Assembly: GCA_005882895.1 (NCBI GenBank)
Contig: VBBD01000020.1
Location: 1 to 48,773, forward strand
Length of the DNA: 48,773 nucleotides
Direction: 5' to 3'
DNA from: Candidatus Bathyarchaeota archaeon
Lineage (GTDB): Archaea; Thermoproteota; Bathyarchaeia; 40CM-2-53-6
In this document: piece after piece, positions 24,504 to 32,063 of the stretch
Layout: each line of letters begins with the position of its first letter
Numbering within the stretch: the stretch's first letter is position 1
Program-made: the position numbers and the translations under genes
The notes under the pieces: generated by a model
Told to the model about the DNA's origin: nothing
What the model saw: the letters and a program-made list of their open reading frames with translations, nothing else
Databases searched by the model: none

Positions 24504-26012
24504 ATGTCTGAAGAGAGGAAGAGGGCAATCGGCACGATACTGGAAGCAGGTTTCCAGATGGAAAGCGACGCCTTCAAGGCCCTTATGGAGATCAGCGCTA
24601 CCAGTCAGCTCGACCCACTCGTGAAGGAGGTTCTTCGGGTCGCCGGAACCGTAGAACCGCGGCCGGCGTCAATTAACAGAGACCTCGTTCTCAGGGCCGC
24701 CGAACACCTGGACATTCCCGGAAGGAACTTGGAGACTGAACATGCTGGATTAGGGCATAGGCGCCGTTTTGCGGAGGACCTTGAATCTCAGCTAGAAGTT
24801 GTCTCCGACCCCACAGGCAAGCTCGGAACGACTGGTGCGTTCGATGATTTTCTCCACTATTTCAGAAACCGTTTTGATAAGATGAGCCTGCTCTTCAGGC
24901 AGAGAATGGACACGCGAAACGCTGGGACCATTTCTGATGCGCTTTCAGGCGGATCAAATGGGCGAGGTCGTTTCATCTGTATGGTTCTCGACAAGAGAGA
25001 GAAGGGCGATCGGATCTTTCTGACAGTTGACGACTATGAAGATGAAGCCACTGTTCTCGTTGGACGGCAGAACCCTACAGTATACGAAATGGCGAGGAAG
25101 ATAGTCAGGGACCAGGTTATCTTCATCCAGGCCCGAAAGAGTGCGGGCCCCCTGCTGATTGCCGAAAGTATCGTTCTCCCGGAGATTCCGGATAGAAAGC
25201 CGGCCCACGCCAGCGAAGAGGTCTACGCCGCCCTAATATCCGACGTTCATGTTGGGAGCAAGGTGTTTCTCGAGGACGAGTTCCACAGGGTTCTAAGCTG
25301 GTTGAAAGGAGAGATCGGAACACCGAACCAGCGTGAGATCGCAGAAAGAGTGAAGTACGTTCTGATCGGGGGCGACCTAGTTGACGGGATCGGAGTCTAT
25401 CCTCGTCAAGAAGTGGACCTAGCTGTCCCAGATATCTACGAGCAGTATCGTTTGGCGGCCAAGTTCGTCAGCGAGATTCCAGAGTACATGGATGTAGTTC
25501 TGATACCCGGAAACCATGACGCTGTACGTCAGGCCCTACCGCAGCCTGCTATTCCGAAAGAATTCGCCGGACCCGTATACGACTCCCGGAAAATTGTCTC
25601 CTTAGGGGACCCCGCGGAGGTTCGCCTGCACGGGGTCAACTTTCTACTCTACCACGGAACCAGTCTAATGGATATCCTAAGCGGAGTCCCGGGCCTCGAC
25701 TACCAGCGTCCGGTAGAGGTCATGGAGTACCAGCTGAAAGCCCGGCATCTCTCTCCGGAGTATGGGAAGATGACACCTATTGGTCCTGAGCAGGAAGATT
25801 TCCTGGTAGTGGAACGGGTCCCCGACGTTTTCACCTCCGGACACATCCACGTTTCGGGTGCAGGCGTTTACAGAGGGACAACGATAGTGAACAGCGGCGC
25901 GTGGCAAGGGCAGACTGACTATCAGAAACGGATGGGTTTAGTTCCTAAACCTGGAATCCTTCCCGTTGTTAACCTGAAGACCCTTGATGTCAAGATGATC
26001 AACTTCCAGTAA
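24504..26012 (+). CDS. polB: DNA polymerase D small subunit (DP1), exonuclease subunit
   Basis: DP1 is the 3'-5' proofreading subunit of archaeal PolD. The 502-residue protein has a helical N-terminal region, an OB-fold at about 148-235 (GRFICMVLDKREKGDRIFLTVDDYEDEATVLV) and a calcineurin-like phosphoesterase domain with all metal motifs: SDVHVGS (Asp247, His249), GGDLVDG (Asp292), GNHD at 336-339, LLYHGTS, and SGHIHVSG (His447, His449). These residues support an active nuclease of the Mre11 type. The large subunit DP2 is not in the window. The intergenic region downstream carries an origin-box-like sequence, and orc1/cdc6 lies 2.5 kb further, recalling the DP1-cdc6 proximity seen in several archaea. 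Confidence 0.95.
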   Translation: MSEERKRAIGTILEAGFQMESDAFKALMEISATSQLDPLVKEVLRVAGTVEPRPASINRDLVLRAAEHLDIPGRNLETEHAGLGHRRRFAEDLESQLEVVSDPTGKLGTTGAFDDFLHYFRNRFDKMSLLFRQRMDTRNAGTISDALSGGSNGRGRFICMVLDKREKGDRIFLTVDDYEDEATVLVGRQNPTVYEMARKIVRDQVIFIQARKSAGPLLIAESIVLPEIPDRKPAHASEEVYAALISDVHVGSKVFLEDEFHRVLSWLKGEIGTPNQREIAERVKYVLIGGDLVDGIGVYPRQEVDLAVPDIYEQYRLAAKFVSEIPEYMDVVLIPGNHDAVRQALPQPAIPKEFAGPVYDSRKIVSLGDPAEVRLHGVNFLLYHGTSLMDILSGVPGLDYQRPVEVMEYQLKARHLSPEYGKMTPIGPEQEDFLVVERVPDVFTSGHIHVSGAGVYRGTTIVNSGAWQGQTDYQKRMGLVPKPGILPVVNLKTLDVKMINFQ

Positions 26013-26316
26013 TCCTACTGACCCTCGACCGTTTGAGAACAGATTCTAACCCCTGCATACTGGGAGAAGAACATCCACCCCCACCCCACGGTTTCCACTG
26101 CAAGTACCCAACTTGCTGGGGGTGTCATTGTAGCTTTTGAAAACTTACTGGCAAGGTTAACTTGCATCCTAACAATTTATGTGGACCTGTACATTTTCCG
26201 GCACTAATTCATCTCAGATTCTGTACTTGGTAAAGGATTGAATTTTCTTGACGAGGCTCCTTCATGTCTCCAGAGGAAGGAGAGGGGTACGGGTCCCCGG
26301 ATCTACTACTCGCCAA
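26013..26316. other. A/T-rich intergenic region after DP1 with an ORB-like box
   Basis: At 26083-26103 the reverse strand reads CTTGCAGTGGAAACCGTGGG followed by more G, resembling the archaeal origin recognition box core (CAGTGGAAAC plus a G-string). C-rich strings precede it on the plus strand (CACCCCCACCCCACGG). An A/T-rich run from about 26125 to 26255 (with CTAACAATTTATG and GGATTGAATTTTC) could be an unwinding element. No credible gene is seen here. Confidence 0.4.
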
Positions 26317-26651
26317 TTACTTGTCTAGAAATGGCACTGACAAGTCCGGTCCTATCATGGACGCTCTAATGTGTGAATGTCCGTTGCCATCATGCCAACG
26401 ATTCTCATGCTCGTAAGTCGCCTCCTTGGGGGCGAATCTTTCAAGGGCTATAGGGCTATAGGGAAATCGGTCAAAAGTCCTGGCTCGTATTCGATTGTGG
26501 TTAGGGCTCCGGTTGATCCGGGTACGAACAGAGCGGCAACCCCGTTTTTCAGCTTGGAAGAATTAACTATTCTCTGGGTCTTGTCGGTAATGTCAAGAAT
26601 TTCTCCTTCGCGGTGGGTCCGGAACCTCAACTCCTGAGCCTCGACGGTCAT
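26317..26651 (-). pseudogene. broken YjbQ/UPF0047 family gene
   Basis: From ATG 26651 the first 67 residues match the YjbQ family (GEILDITDKTQRIV, then VAALFVPGSTGALTTIEYE) and end at a premature TAG after DFPIAL. An exact 8-base duplication (GGGCTATA twice, 26445-26460) sits there. Deleting one copy makes the frame continue ALERFAPKEATYEHENRWHD, then GNGHSHIRASMIGPDLSVPF, the family's conserved metal-site region, to a TAA at 26317. Even repaired, the product would have 108 residues, against about 135-140, lacking the C-terminal LGTWQ segment. YjbQ proteins show thiamin-phosphate-synthase-like activity. It is divergent from pyrI. Confidence 0.88.
26445..26460. repeat. 8-base tandem duplication GGGCTATA x2
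   Basis: Two exact adjacent copies of GGGCTATA, followed by GGG. The duplication shifts the YjbQ frame on the reverse strand by two; removal of one copy restores it precisely. Confidence 0.95.
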
Positions 26652-26720
26652 GATCTCCCCGTCTGTTTCAGGCAAGGAATTAAGAATGAAACCTATCCCT
26701 TGCCTGACAGGTCCAAGGTC

Positions 26721-27194
26721 TTGTCCAAGGGAACCGGCCCCAAAGAGCTCTACGTGAAGAAAATCCGTAACGGAACAGTGATCGACCATATTTTGGCCGG
26801 CCATGCGCTGGATGTGCTGAAGATTCTAGGAATACACGGTGGCGAAGGACACATTGTGAGTGTGGCGATGAACGTGATATCGAAGAAGCAGAACAAGAAG
26901 GACATCGTCAAGGTCGAGAATCGAGAGCTCAAGCCCGGTGAAGTGGACAAGATAGCCTTGATCGCTCCCAGTGCTACCATCAGCATCATTCGAGACTACG
27001 AGGTAGCTGAGAAGACGAGGGTAAAGCTGCCTGATTCTATCAGGGGGATTGTTCGCTGTTCAAATCCCGCGTGCGTGTCTAACGCTGAGCCTGTTGAGCC
27101 AAAGTTTACCGTGGAAAGGCAGGACCCTCTTCGGCTTCGCTGCTACTACTGTGTTCGGATAATGGAGAAGGCCGATGTTCTCAAGCAATTCTAG
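26721..27194 (+). CDS. pyrI: aspartate carbamoyltransferase regulatory subunit
   Basis: PyrI binds CTP/ATP and zinc and pairs with PyrB. From TTG 26721 the protein has 157 residues: ELYVKKIRNGTVIDHILAGHALDVLKILGI is the family's N-terminal signature, and VSVAMNVISKKQNKKDIVKVENREL and KIALIAPSATISIIRDYEV form the nucleotide-binding domain. The zinc domain shows Cys-x4-Cys (RCSNPACVSN) and Cys-x2-Cys (CYYC). An upstream in-frame ATG at 26613 would add 36 residues unlike any PyrI and overlap the YjbQ remnant, so the TTG is preferred. Its 3' end overlaps ogg by 20 bases. Confidence 0.95.
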   Translation: MSKGTGPKELYVKKIRNGTVIDHILAGHALDVLKILGIHGGEGHIVSVAMNVISKKQNKKDIVKVENRELKPGEVDKIALIAPSATISIIRDYEVAEKTRVKLPDSIRGIVRCSNPACVSNAEPVEPKFTVERQDPLRLRCYYCVRIMEKADVLKQF

Positions 27195-27861
27195 CATAGA
27201 ACTCTCACCGATCGAGCATGAAAAGGCGATTCAAGAGCTACAGATACTCTATAATGAAAAACGCAATGCTATCCATGAGCGTCTGCAAGAATTCAAAGAA
27301 ATTCTTGATCGTAATGATGACGACATCTTTGCTGAACTCTGCTTCTGCCTGCTAACGCCGCAGTCGTCTGCGAAAACTTGCTGGGCTGCAGTTTCCCGGC
27401 TCAAGGAGCGGAGTCTTCTCTTGAAAGGCGAGGCTAACGAGATTCAACTGCAACTGAATGATGTCCGGTTCGGCGACAGTAAGGCGAAGTATATTGTCGA
27501 GGCGAGAGGAACGTTCACCAAGGATGGCAAGCTCTACATCAAATCCCATCTTTCCAGCTTCGCTAACCTGTTCGAGTTGCGGGAGTGGATGGTGGAGAAC
27601 GTGAAAGGGTTGGGGTACAAGGAGGCCAGCCATTTTCTCCGGAACGTCGGACTGGGGGAGGAGTTTGCGATTCTTGACCGGCATATTTTGCGAAACCTCA
27701 AGAGGCTGGAGGTGATCTCTGAGGTGCCGGTTTCGATCACGAAGAAGCGTTATCTAGAGATCGAGGAGAAGCTCCGTCGATTCTCACGGGAAATAAGAAT
27801 ACCGTTGGCTGATCTTGATCTCTTGTTCTGGTCGCGAGAAACAGGTTGGATATTCAAGTAG
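27175..27861 (+). CDS. ogg: archaeal 8-oxoguanine DNA glycosylase/lyase (Ogg2 type)
   Basis: The enzyme removes 8-oxoguanine from DNA and cleaves the abasic site. The 228-residue protein matches Ogg2 closely: IFAELCFCLLTPQSSAKTCW near 50-70, the helix-hairpin-helix VKGLGYKEASHFLRNVG at 143-159 with the Schiff-base lysine Lys149, and AILDRHILRNL with catalytic Asp168. LADLDLLFWSRETGWIFK at the C terminus is the Ogg2 hallmark, ending in lysine. It overlaps pyrI by 20 bases and is followed after 29 bases by atpF, so pyrI-ogg-atpF probably form one transcript. Confidence 0.95.
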   Translation: MFSSNSSIELSPIEHEKAIQELQILYNEKRNAIHERLQEFKEILDRNDDDIFAELCFCLLTPQSSAKTCWAAVSRLKERSLLLKGEANEIQLQLNDVRFGDSKAKYIVEARGTFTKDGKLYIKSHLSSFANLFELREWMVENVKGLGYKEASHFLRNVGLGEEFAILDRHILRNLKRLEVISEVPVSITKKRYLEIEEKLRRFSREIRIPLADLDLLFWSRETGWIFK

Positions 27862-27890
27862 GTAGATGAGCTACGGGAAAGATTGGTGTT

Positions 27891-28193
27891 ATGGCGGACA
27901 AGGAGACAGCGATCTACTTCAAGCTCGGCGGGGTCAAGAATAGCTGGGTTGTGAAATCGGAAGATGAGGCGGTCAAGACGTTTGAGGACATCAAGAACAA
28001 ACAGACAGTCTCCCTCGTCATAGTTACTGACACAGTCTTCGACTGGATCAAGGATAAGGTTGGACAGGGGAAGAAGGAGATCGAACTCCCACTGGTTGTA
28101 TCAATACCCACAAGGCGCGGCGGCAAGTCCCAGGTTGACTTACTAGCTGATCTGATCAAGAGGACTGTGGGCGTGGAGATCAGGGTCCAATAG
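27891..28193 (+). CDS. atpF: A/V-type ATP synthase subunit F
   Basis: Subunit F is a central-stalk component of the archaeal ATP synthase. The protein has 100 residues: a Rossmann-like N-terminal domain (LGGVKNSWVVKSEDEAVKTFEDIKNKQTVSLVIVTDTVFDWI) and the conserved PLVVSIPTRRGGKS...LIKRTVGVEI C terminus. In most archaea atpF sits among the atp genes; here it stands between ogg and orc1/cdc6 with no other subunit in the window. The sequence looks intact. Confidence 0.85.
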   Translation: MADKETAIYFKLGGVKNSWVVKSEDEAVKTFEDIKNKQTVSLVIVTDTVFDWIKDKVGQGKKEIELPLVVSIPTRRGGKSQVDLLADLIKRTVGVEIRVQ

Positions 28194-28201
28194 CGACCAC
28201 C

Positions 28202-28372
28202 AAATCGCCGATAATCAGCCCTGATCTCGAATCTGGGACGCCTCCAGACTCTCGCCAGAGAATCGTTCGGGAACAGGCGAAGAAAACCCGACTTTTCGCC
28301 TTGCTATCCAAGCCAGGATTACGCCCCAAATCGCCGGACTCGCCTAGAATCAGGGCAAGACAGAAAATCCCC
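28202..28372 (-). repeat. intergenic repeat module C, copy 1 (upstream of orc1/cdc6)
   Basis: On the reverse strand the element begins near GGGGATTTTCTGTCTTGCCC and contains GCCTGTTCCCGAACGATTC. It ends with GAGATCAGGGCTGATTATCG then GCGATTTGG. The same ordered anchors occur at 48015-48176 and, weaker, at 37110-37292. It fills most of the 349-base gap between atpF and orc1/cdc6, in which no gene is visible. Confidence 0.8.
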
Positions 28373-28465
28373 CTATCAAAAAGTGGGGTACGATTCAAGC
28401 GTCTCGCGTCGCATGAGCGGCTCCCGCAGAATCGGCTGTAATCGTTGATGATCGAGTTTTTGGTT

Positions 28466-28512
28466 TGTCCAGTTGAAATCATTGTACGAGAACCCTTAAT
28501 TCCACTGGAAGC
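28466..28512. promoter_or_regulatory. ORB-like boxes in the orc1/cdc6 promoter
   Basis: TGTCCAGTTGAAATC (plus strand, from 28466) resembles the short origin-box form. TTCCACTGGAA at 28500-28510, read on the reverse strand as TTCCAGTGGAATTAAGGGTT, resembles the full box found at 33951-33973. CCCTTAATT in between may be a weak TATA box. The arrangement suggests autoregulation by, or origin function for, the Orc1/Cdc6 product. Confidence 0.5.
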
Positions 28513-28542
28513 CGGCTCGCAGAAAACCGGACCGTTTCAGAC

Positions 28543-29790
28543 TTGTCGCAACAGGGATTGGATCTAATCTTCGAAAGAGTACTGTCAGGCGGAGAAGTCT
28601 TTCGCGACAGAAACCTCCTTAGGCATGACTACATGCCTGCGACCCTTCCGCACCGGGGGGAGCAGATCCGGCGCCTTGGATCCGTGCTCGCTCCCGCCCT
28701 AACAAAAGACCGAGTATCGAATCTCTTCGCTTATGGCAAGACTGGAACAGGCAAGACAATCGTGACCAAATTTGTCCTCGATCGTCTACAGCGAAAGGCT
28801 CGGGAACACGGACGAGCTCTCGATACGAGCTACGTCAACTGCCGTCTCGCAGGAACAAACTATAGAGTCATTGCCGACCTCTGCCGATCCCTCGGTCGAG
28901 AAGTCCCATTTACGGGACTCGCGGTAGGCGAGCTCCTGGACCGGTTCCGAAGCGCCCTCCAATCCCGCGGCTCGGCGTTCCTCGTCGTCCTAGACGAGAT
29001 AGACGCGCTGGTGAAGAGGAGCGAAGACGACAGCCTACTCTACGAGCTAACCAGGATAAACGAGAAATTGACAGACGGCTGGATTGGGCTCATAGGAATT
29101 TCCAACGACCTTCACTTCAAAGACTTCCTGGACCCGAGAGTCCTCAGCTCGCTCGGAGAGGAAGAGGTCGTGTTCAAACCCTACACCTCAGACGAACTAT
29201 ATGACATTCTAAAGGAGCGAGCAGAGTTCGCCTTTCGCTCCGGAGTTCTTGATGAAGGCGCTCTCCGCCTCTGTGCTGCATTAGCCGCGGGAGAACACGG
29301 TGATGCGCGACGCGCTCTTGACCTCCTTAGAGTGGCCGCTGAGATTGCCGAAAGATCACGCGAGCTAAAGGTCGAAGAAAATCACGTCCGAGAGGCACAA
29401 CAGAAGGTCGAACATGACCGGGTCACAGAGGCCCTGTCATCGCTCCCCCTCCACTCCCGAATCCTCCTCATCTCCGTCATGCAGCTTGAGAATACCCGGA
29501 GAGAGAGCTCCGTAACAGGCGACGTGTACGAGGTGTATAGAGAGCTGTGCGCTGCAGGCTCGGTTGAACCTCTCACTCAGAGGAGAGTCAGCGGGTTGCT
29601 CAACGAGCTGGACATCATGGGCGTTCTAAACGCGCGCGTAGTAAGCTTCGGCAGGTACGGTCGTACAAAGAAGATCCGGCTCGGCGTAGAAGCTCGATCA
29701 GTGACCGCTTCGTTCAGCGGGGACGAGATGGTTCGAGGGCTGCTTAGCTATGCTCCACGGAGCGTCCTCAGACATCAAACCAGTCTCTAG
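28543..29790 (+). CDS. cdc6: Orc1/Cdc6 replication initiator
   Basis: The 415-residue AAA+ ATPase binds origins and loads MCM. It begins with the typical FRDRNLLRHDYMPATLPHRGEQIRRL. Walker A is GKTGTGKT at 65-72 and Walker B VVLDEIDAL has Asp151/Glu152. Sensor 1 is LIGISNDLHFKDFLDPRVLSSL, sensor 2 GDARRALDLLRVAAEIA. A C-terminal winged helix covers about 300-395 (LPLHSRILLISVMQLEN; RVSGLLNELDIMGVLNARVVSFGRYGRTKKI). Start is TTG at 28543. Repeat module C and ORB-like boxes lie just upstream. The DUF99 gene overlaps its 3' end, so the two are likely co-transcribed. Confidence 0.97.
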   Translation: MSQQGLDLIFERVLSGGEVFRDRNLLRHDYMPATLPHRGEQIRRLGSVLAPALTKDRVSNLFAYGKTGTGKTIVTKFVLDRLQRKAREHGRALDTSYVNCRLAGTNYRVIADLCRSLGREVPFTGLAVGELLDRFRSALQSRGSAFLVVLDEIDALVKRSEDDSLLYELTRINEKLTDGWIGLIGISNDLHFKDFLDPRVLSSLGEEEVVFKPYTSDELYDILKERAEFAFRSGVLDEGALRLCAALAAGEHGDARRALDLLRVAAEIAERSRELKVEENHVREAQQKVEHDRVTEALSSLPLHSRILLISVMQLENTRRESSVTGDVYEVYRELCAAGSVEPLTQRRVSGLLNELDIMGVLNARVVSFGRYGRTKKIRLGVEARSVTASFSGDEMVRGLLSYAPRSVLRHQTSL

Positions 29791-30346
29791 ATGTATCGGG
29801 ATAGATGATGGGCCGTTTCCGCCGAAAACGGATGATACGGTCAGGCATGCTCCTCTCCTAGCTGTCTGGCTGAAAGGGCCTCATCTACATCAGCTCAGAA
29901 CTGAACGGATCACCGTTGACGGATTGGACGCAACCAGAAAGACCGAGCTCCTCATCAAAGGATCCGTGCACGTTCCAGTCTTGTTATCAGGCGTGACTTT
30001 TGGAGGGTTCAATCTCATCGACCCTTGGAAGATCCAGAAATTGTGCAAAGCACCAGTAATAGTGGTTGTTGGGTCCCGACCGGATAACAGGGCTGTGAAG
30101 CGTGCCCTGTCCAGACACTTTTCCGATTGGAAGAAGAGATGGGATCTGATCAGGTCACTCGGCCCCTTACACAAAGTCCGGACGATGGCTGGTGAAGGCC
30201 CGGTGTTCTTTGAACGGTTCGGATGTTCCACTCGACAGGCGGGGGTGATCCTGAAGACTTCGGCGTTCGTCTCGCGGATGCCTGAACCATTGCGTGTTGC
30301 GGGAATCCTTGCTAGAGGCCTGTTCTCTTCGGAACCTCCTAGCTAG
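29750..30346 (+). CDS. DUF99 (UPF0215) protein, endonuclease-V-like fold
   Basis: The 198-residue protein has the DUF99 signature CIGIDDGPF near 15-23, a second acidic strand with RITVDGLDATRKTELLI at about 53-69, SGVTFGGFNLIDPWKI at 80-95 and PVIVVVGSRPDNRAVKRAL at 102-120. DUF99 is related to endonuclease V, and its role is unknown, probably in DNA or RNA repair. The ATG lies inside the last 41 bases of orc1/cdc6, indicating translational coupling with the initiator. Confidence 0.85.
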   Translation: MLHGASSDIKPVSRCIGIDDGPFPPKTDDTVRHAPLLAVWLKGPHLHQLRTERITVDGLDATRKTELLIKGSVHVPVLLSGVTFGGFNLIDPWKIQKLCKAPVIVVVGSRPDNRAVKRALSRHFSDWKKRWDLIRSLGPLHKVRTMAGEGPVFFERFGCSTRQAGVILKTSAFVSRMPEPLRVAGILARGLFSSEPPS

Positions 30347-30438
30347 GATTCTAGTTACAGGAGGCTTTAGTCGTCCCGTTGAGGTTGCTGTGGACAGTCG
30401 ACGGAAGAGTTCATGGATTTTGTATTGGTGAGTTTGGC

Positions 30439-30624
30439 ATGACTGGAAAAAAGGCCAACAGAGAAAACCAGCTGAACGATTACTTCCGCAGACGGTGCTG
30501 CAATTACGAGAACTTCGCCTGTGACCGGGTCTGGGAGTGCGCGATGTGTGCACGCCAATCAGTGAAGATTGAGCCGATAATGGATGACGTTGAATCGACT
30601 ACTGTGACTACTCGAAGGAGGTGA
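30439..30624 (+). CDS. 61-residue cysteine-rich protein
   Basis: ATG at 30439 with GGTGAG eight bases before it. The product is basic (MTGKKANRENQLNDYFRRRC) and has six cysteines in a compact stretch (RRRCCNYENFACDRVWECAMCARQSVK), enough for a zinc site, followed by an acidic-then-basic tail. A longer frame begins upstream but lacks a good ribosome site. It is followed after five bases by a coiled-coil protein with a strong Shine-Dalgarno, so they form an operon. No family recognised. Confidence 0.55.
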   Translation: MTGKKANRENQLNDYFRRRCCNYENFACDRVWECAMCARQSVKIEPIMDDVESTTVTTRRR

Positions 30625-30629
30625 GTTAA

Positions 30630-30851
30630 ATGGAGACTTTGAGAGAGGAAGAGGTTCTTCGCCTTGAAGAGGCACTTCTGAAGAAGATGGAAGAGAGGCT
30701 CACCCCTCTGATGGAGCAGGCCGCACGGGACGCCGCGCGAATGGCAATGCAAAGACTGCGGTTGGATATGATGGCTCATATCAGTAGGCACGAGGAGACT
30801 ATACAACGGCTCGCCAAAGCGGCACTGGCTGCTAGCCATATTCCAAGATAG
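30630..30851 (+). CDS. 73-residue helical (coiled-coil) protein
   Basis: ATG 30630 is preceded by AAGGAGGTGAG, an exceptionally strong Shine-Dalgarno for this window. The protein is almost entirely one amphipathic helix: EEEVLRLEEALLKKMEERLTPLMEQAARDAARMAMQRLRLDMMAHISRHEETIQRLAKAAL. Heptad-like spacing of Leu/Met suggests an oligomer. Because of the 5-base spacing it is probably made together with the cysteine-rich protein upstream. Function unknown. Confidence 0.65.
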   Translation: METLREEEVLRLEEALLKKMEERLTPLMEQAARDAARMAMQRLRLDMMAHISRHEETIQRLAKAALAASHIPR

Positions 30852-30956
30852 CTACATGCTTCCTATCCCTCATAGCGGGTGAAGGCTATGCCGGTCTAGT
30901 CGTTGCGACGCAAGCTTGAGCGGTCTTGGGCAGCGGTAAGAGAAGTTTAGCTGCTT

Positions 30957-32063
30957 CTATGCATTCTTGCACGTAGGGCAGAGTGGAATCTTGTTGACGA
31001 TTCCTTTTGTCACGACGCAGTCTGTGCAAAGGTGCTTGTGGCAGGAACTGCATGTTCTCTCGTGTTCAGTACAAACGGTCCCTCCACAGGCCTCACAAAT
31101 CGCTCTGGACTTGTGATCGCAAAGCGAGCATTTCTGAGTATCGTCCCAGATCATTTTTCCGGTAGCCGCTTGGAGGATCTTCCGATAGGACTTGCCGGCG
31201 GCAAGCATCTCCACAGTCACTATGGGAACGTGGAGCAGTTGAACTCCCATCACCGTTGACTCATTTCTACCGCCTAGAACCTCTTTGGTCTTAGCTCGGA
31301 TCATATCCTCGGTGACCCCTGCCGGTGCGACGGTGACTGTGTTCTTCATCTCAAGTTCCGGAGGCAGCTTCGGCATGGACCCCGTTGATGGTTCGATCTC
31401 AAGGCAATCGACAAAGAACCCTGTCGACGGGAGGTCTTCCAAGTGGCCTTCGAAGAGAGCGGCGTCGCATACTCGTCCGTCCACTCCGTCAAACACGAGA
31501 ACTCCCTGAGCAAGTTTTTTCCGGCCATCGTCGATCTGGAAATTGGCAAAGAAATACGGTCGAAACTCAAGCTTGGGCATAGAGGACAATTTGAGGAAAG
31601 CACCATTGACCAGGCCATGAGCCAAGATACGAGATGACGCGGCCCGAGCGACTGGCAGTGTGCCAGGAACCCTATGTCTCTCTGGTGCCTTGATATTTTC
31701 AACCCTCTCCTTTAGCTTGGCTAGGTCCCAGAGTTCGACGCCGAGTTTGCGAGCCATGAATTCAGCATTGCCTCCAAACCCCTTGGGAGAGACGTAGATT
31801 CCGCTTTGAATACCTAGACTCTTCAAACGGGCAGCGAACTTCTCGACTTCTCGACCTTCAACTTGGCTAGTTCCTTCCCAGCACTCGAACGCGACTTTCT
31901 GCACTTTCTTGCCTTTTTTTCTGGAAGCGAGAATGTCTACAAAATAGGTTGGCGAATCTCCAGTTTGCGCGTTCTTTTCCACCTCGAAACCTTCAACCCG
32001 GCAAACGTCGCAGACCATGTCCACTACGAAGTTGCCTGAGTCTGTTCTTGCATCTGTGGTCAT
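30957..32063 (-). CDS. Mrr-like restriction-endonuclease-fold protein with C-terminal zinc fingers
   Basis: The N-terminal region (about 10-130) has the restriction-endonuclease-like pattern: FVVDMVCDVCRVEGFEVEK, then YFVDILASRKKGKKVQKVAFECWEG with D-(x)n-ExW in place of the usual D..ExK, then KFAARLKSLGIQSGIYVSPKGFGGNAEFMARKLGVELWD, typical of Mrr_cat. The middle of about 170 residues is unassigned. The C terminus (about 310-368) has eight or more cysteines in Cys-x2-Cys pairs (CSLCDHKSRAICEACGG, CSSCHKHLCTDC, CPTC), like two zinc ribbons or a RING/B-box. Probably DNA-binding. It is divergent from the gene at 32185. Confidence 0.75.
   Translation of the reverse strand: MTTDARTDSGNFVVDMVCDVCRVEGFEVEKNAQTGDSPTYFVDILASRKKGKKVQKVAFECWEGTSQVEGREVEKFAARLKSLGIQSGIYVSPKGFGGNAEFMARKLGVELWDLAKLKERVENIKAPERHRVPGTLPVARAASSRILAHGLVNGAFLKLSSMPKLEFRPYFFANFQIDDGRKKLAQGVLVFDGVDGRVCDAALFEGHLEDLPSTGFFVDCLEIEPSTGSMPKLPPELEMKNTVTVAPAGVTEDMIRAKTKEVLGGRNESTVMGVQLLHVPIVTVEMLAAGKSYRKILQAATGKMIWDDTQKCSLCDHKSRAICEACGGTVCTEHERTCSSCHKHLCTDCVVTKGIVNKIPLCPTCKNA

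Noticed and set aside
26264-26416. Plus-strand ORF of 50 residues with several cysteines
   Set aside because: It lies antisense to the YjbQ remnant, whose family match explains the sequence better.
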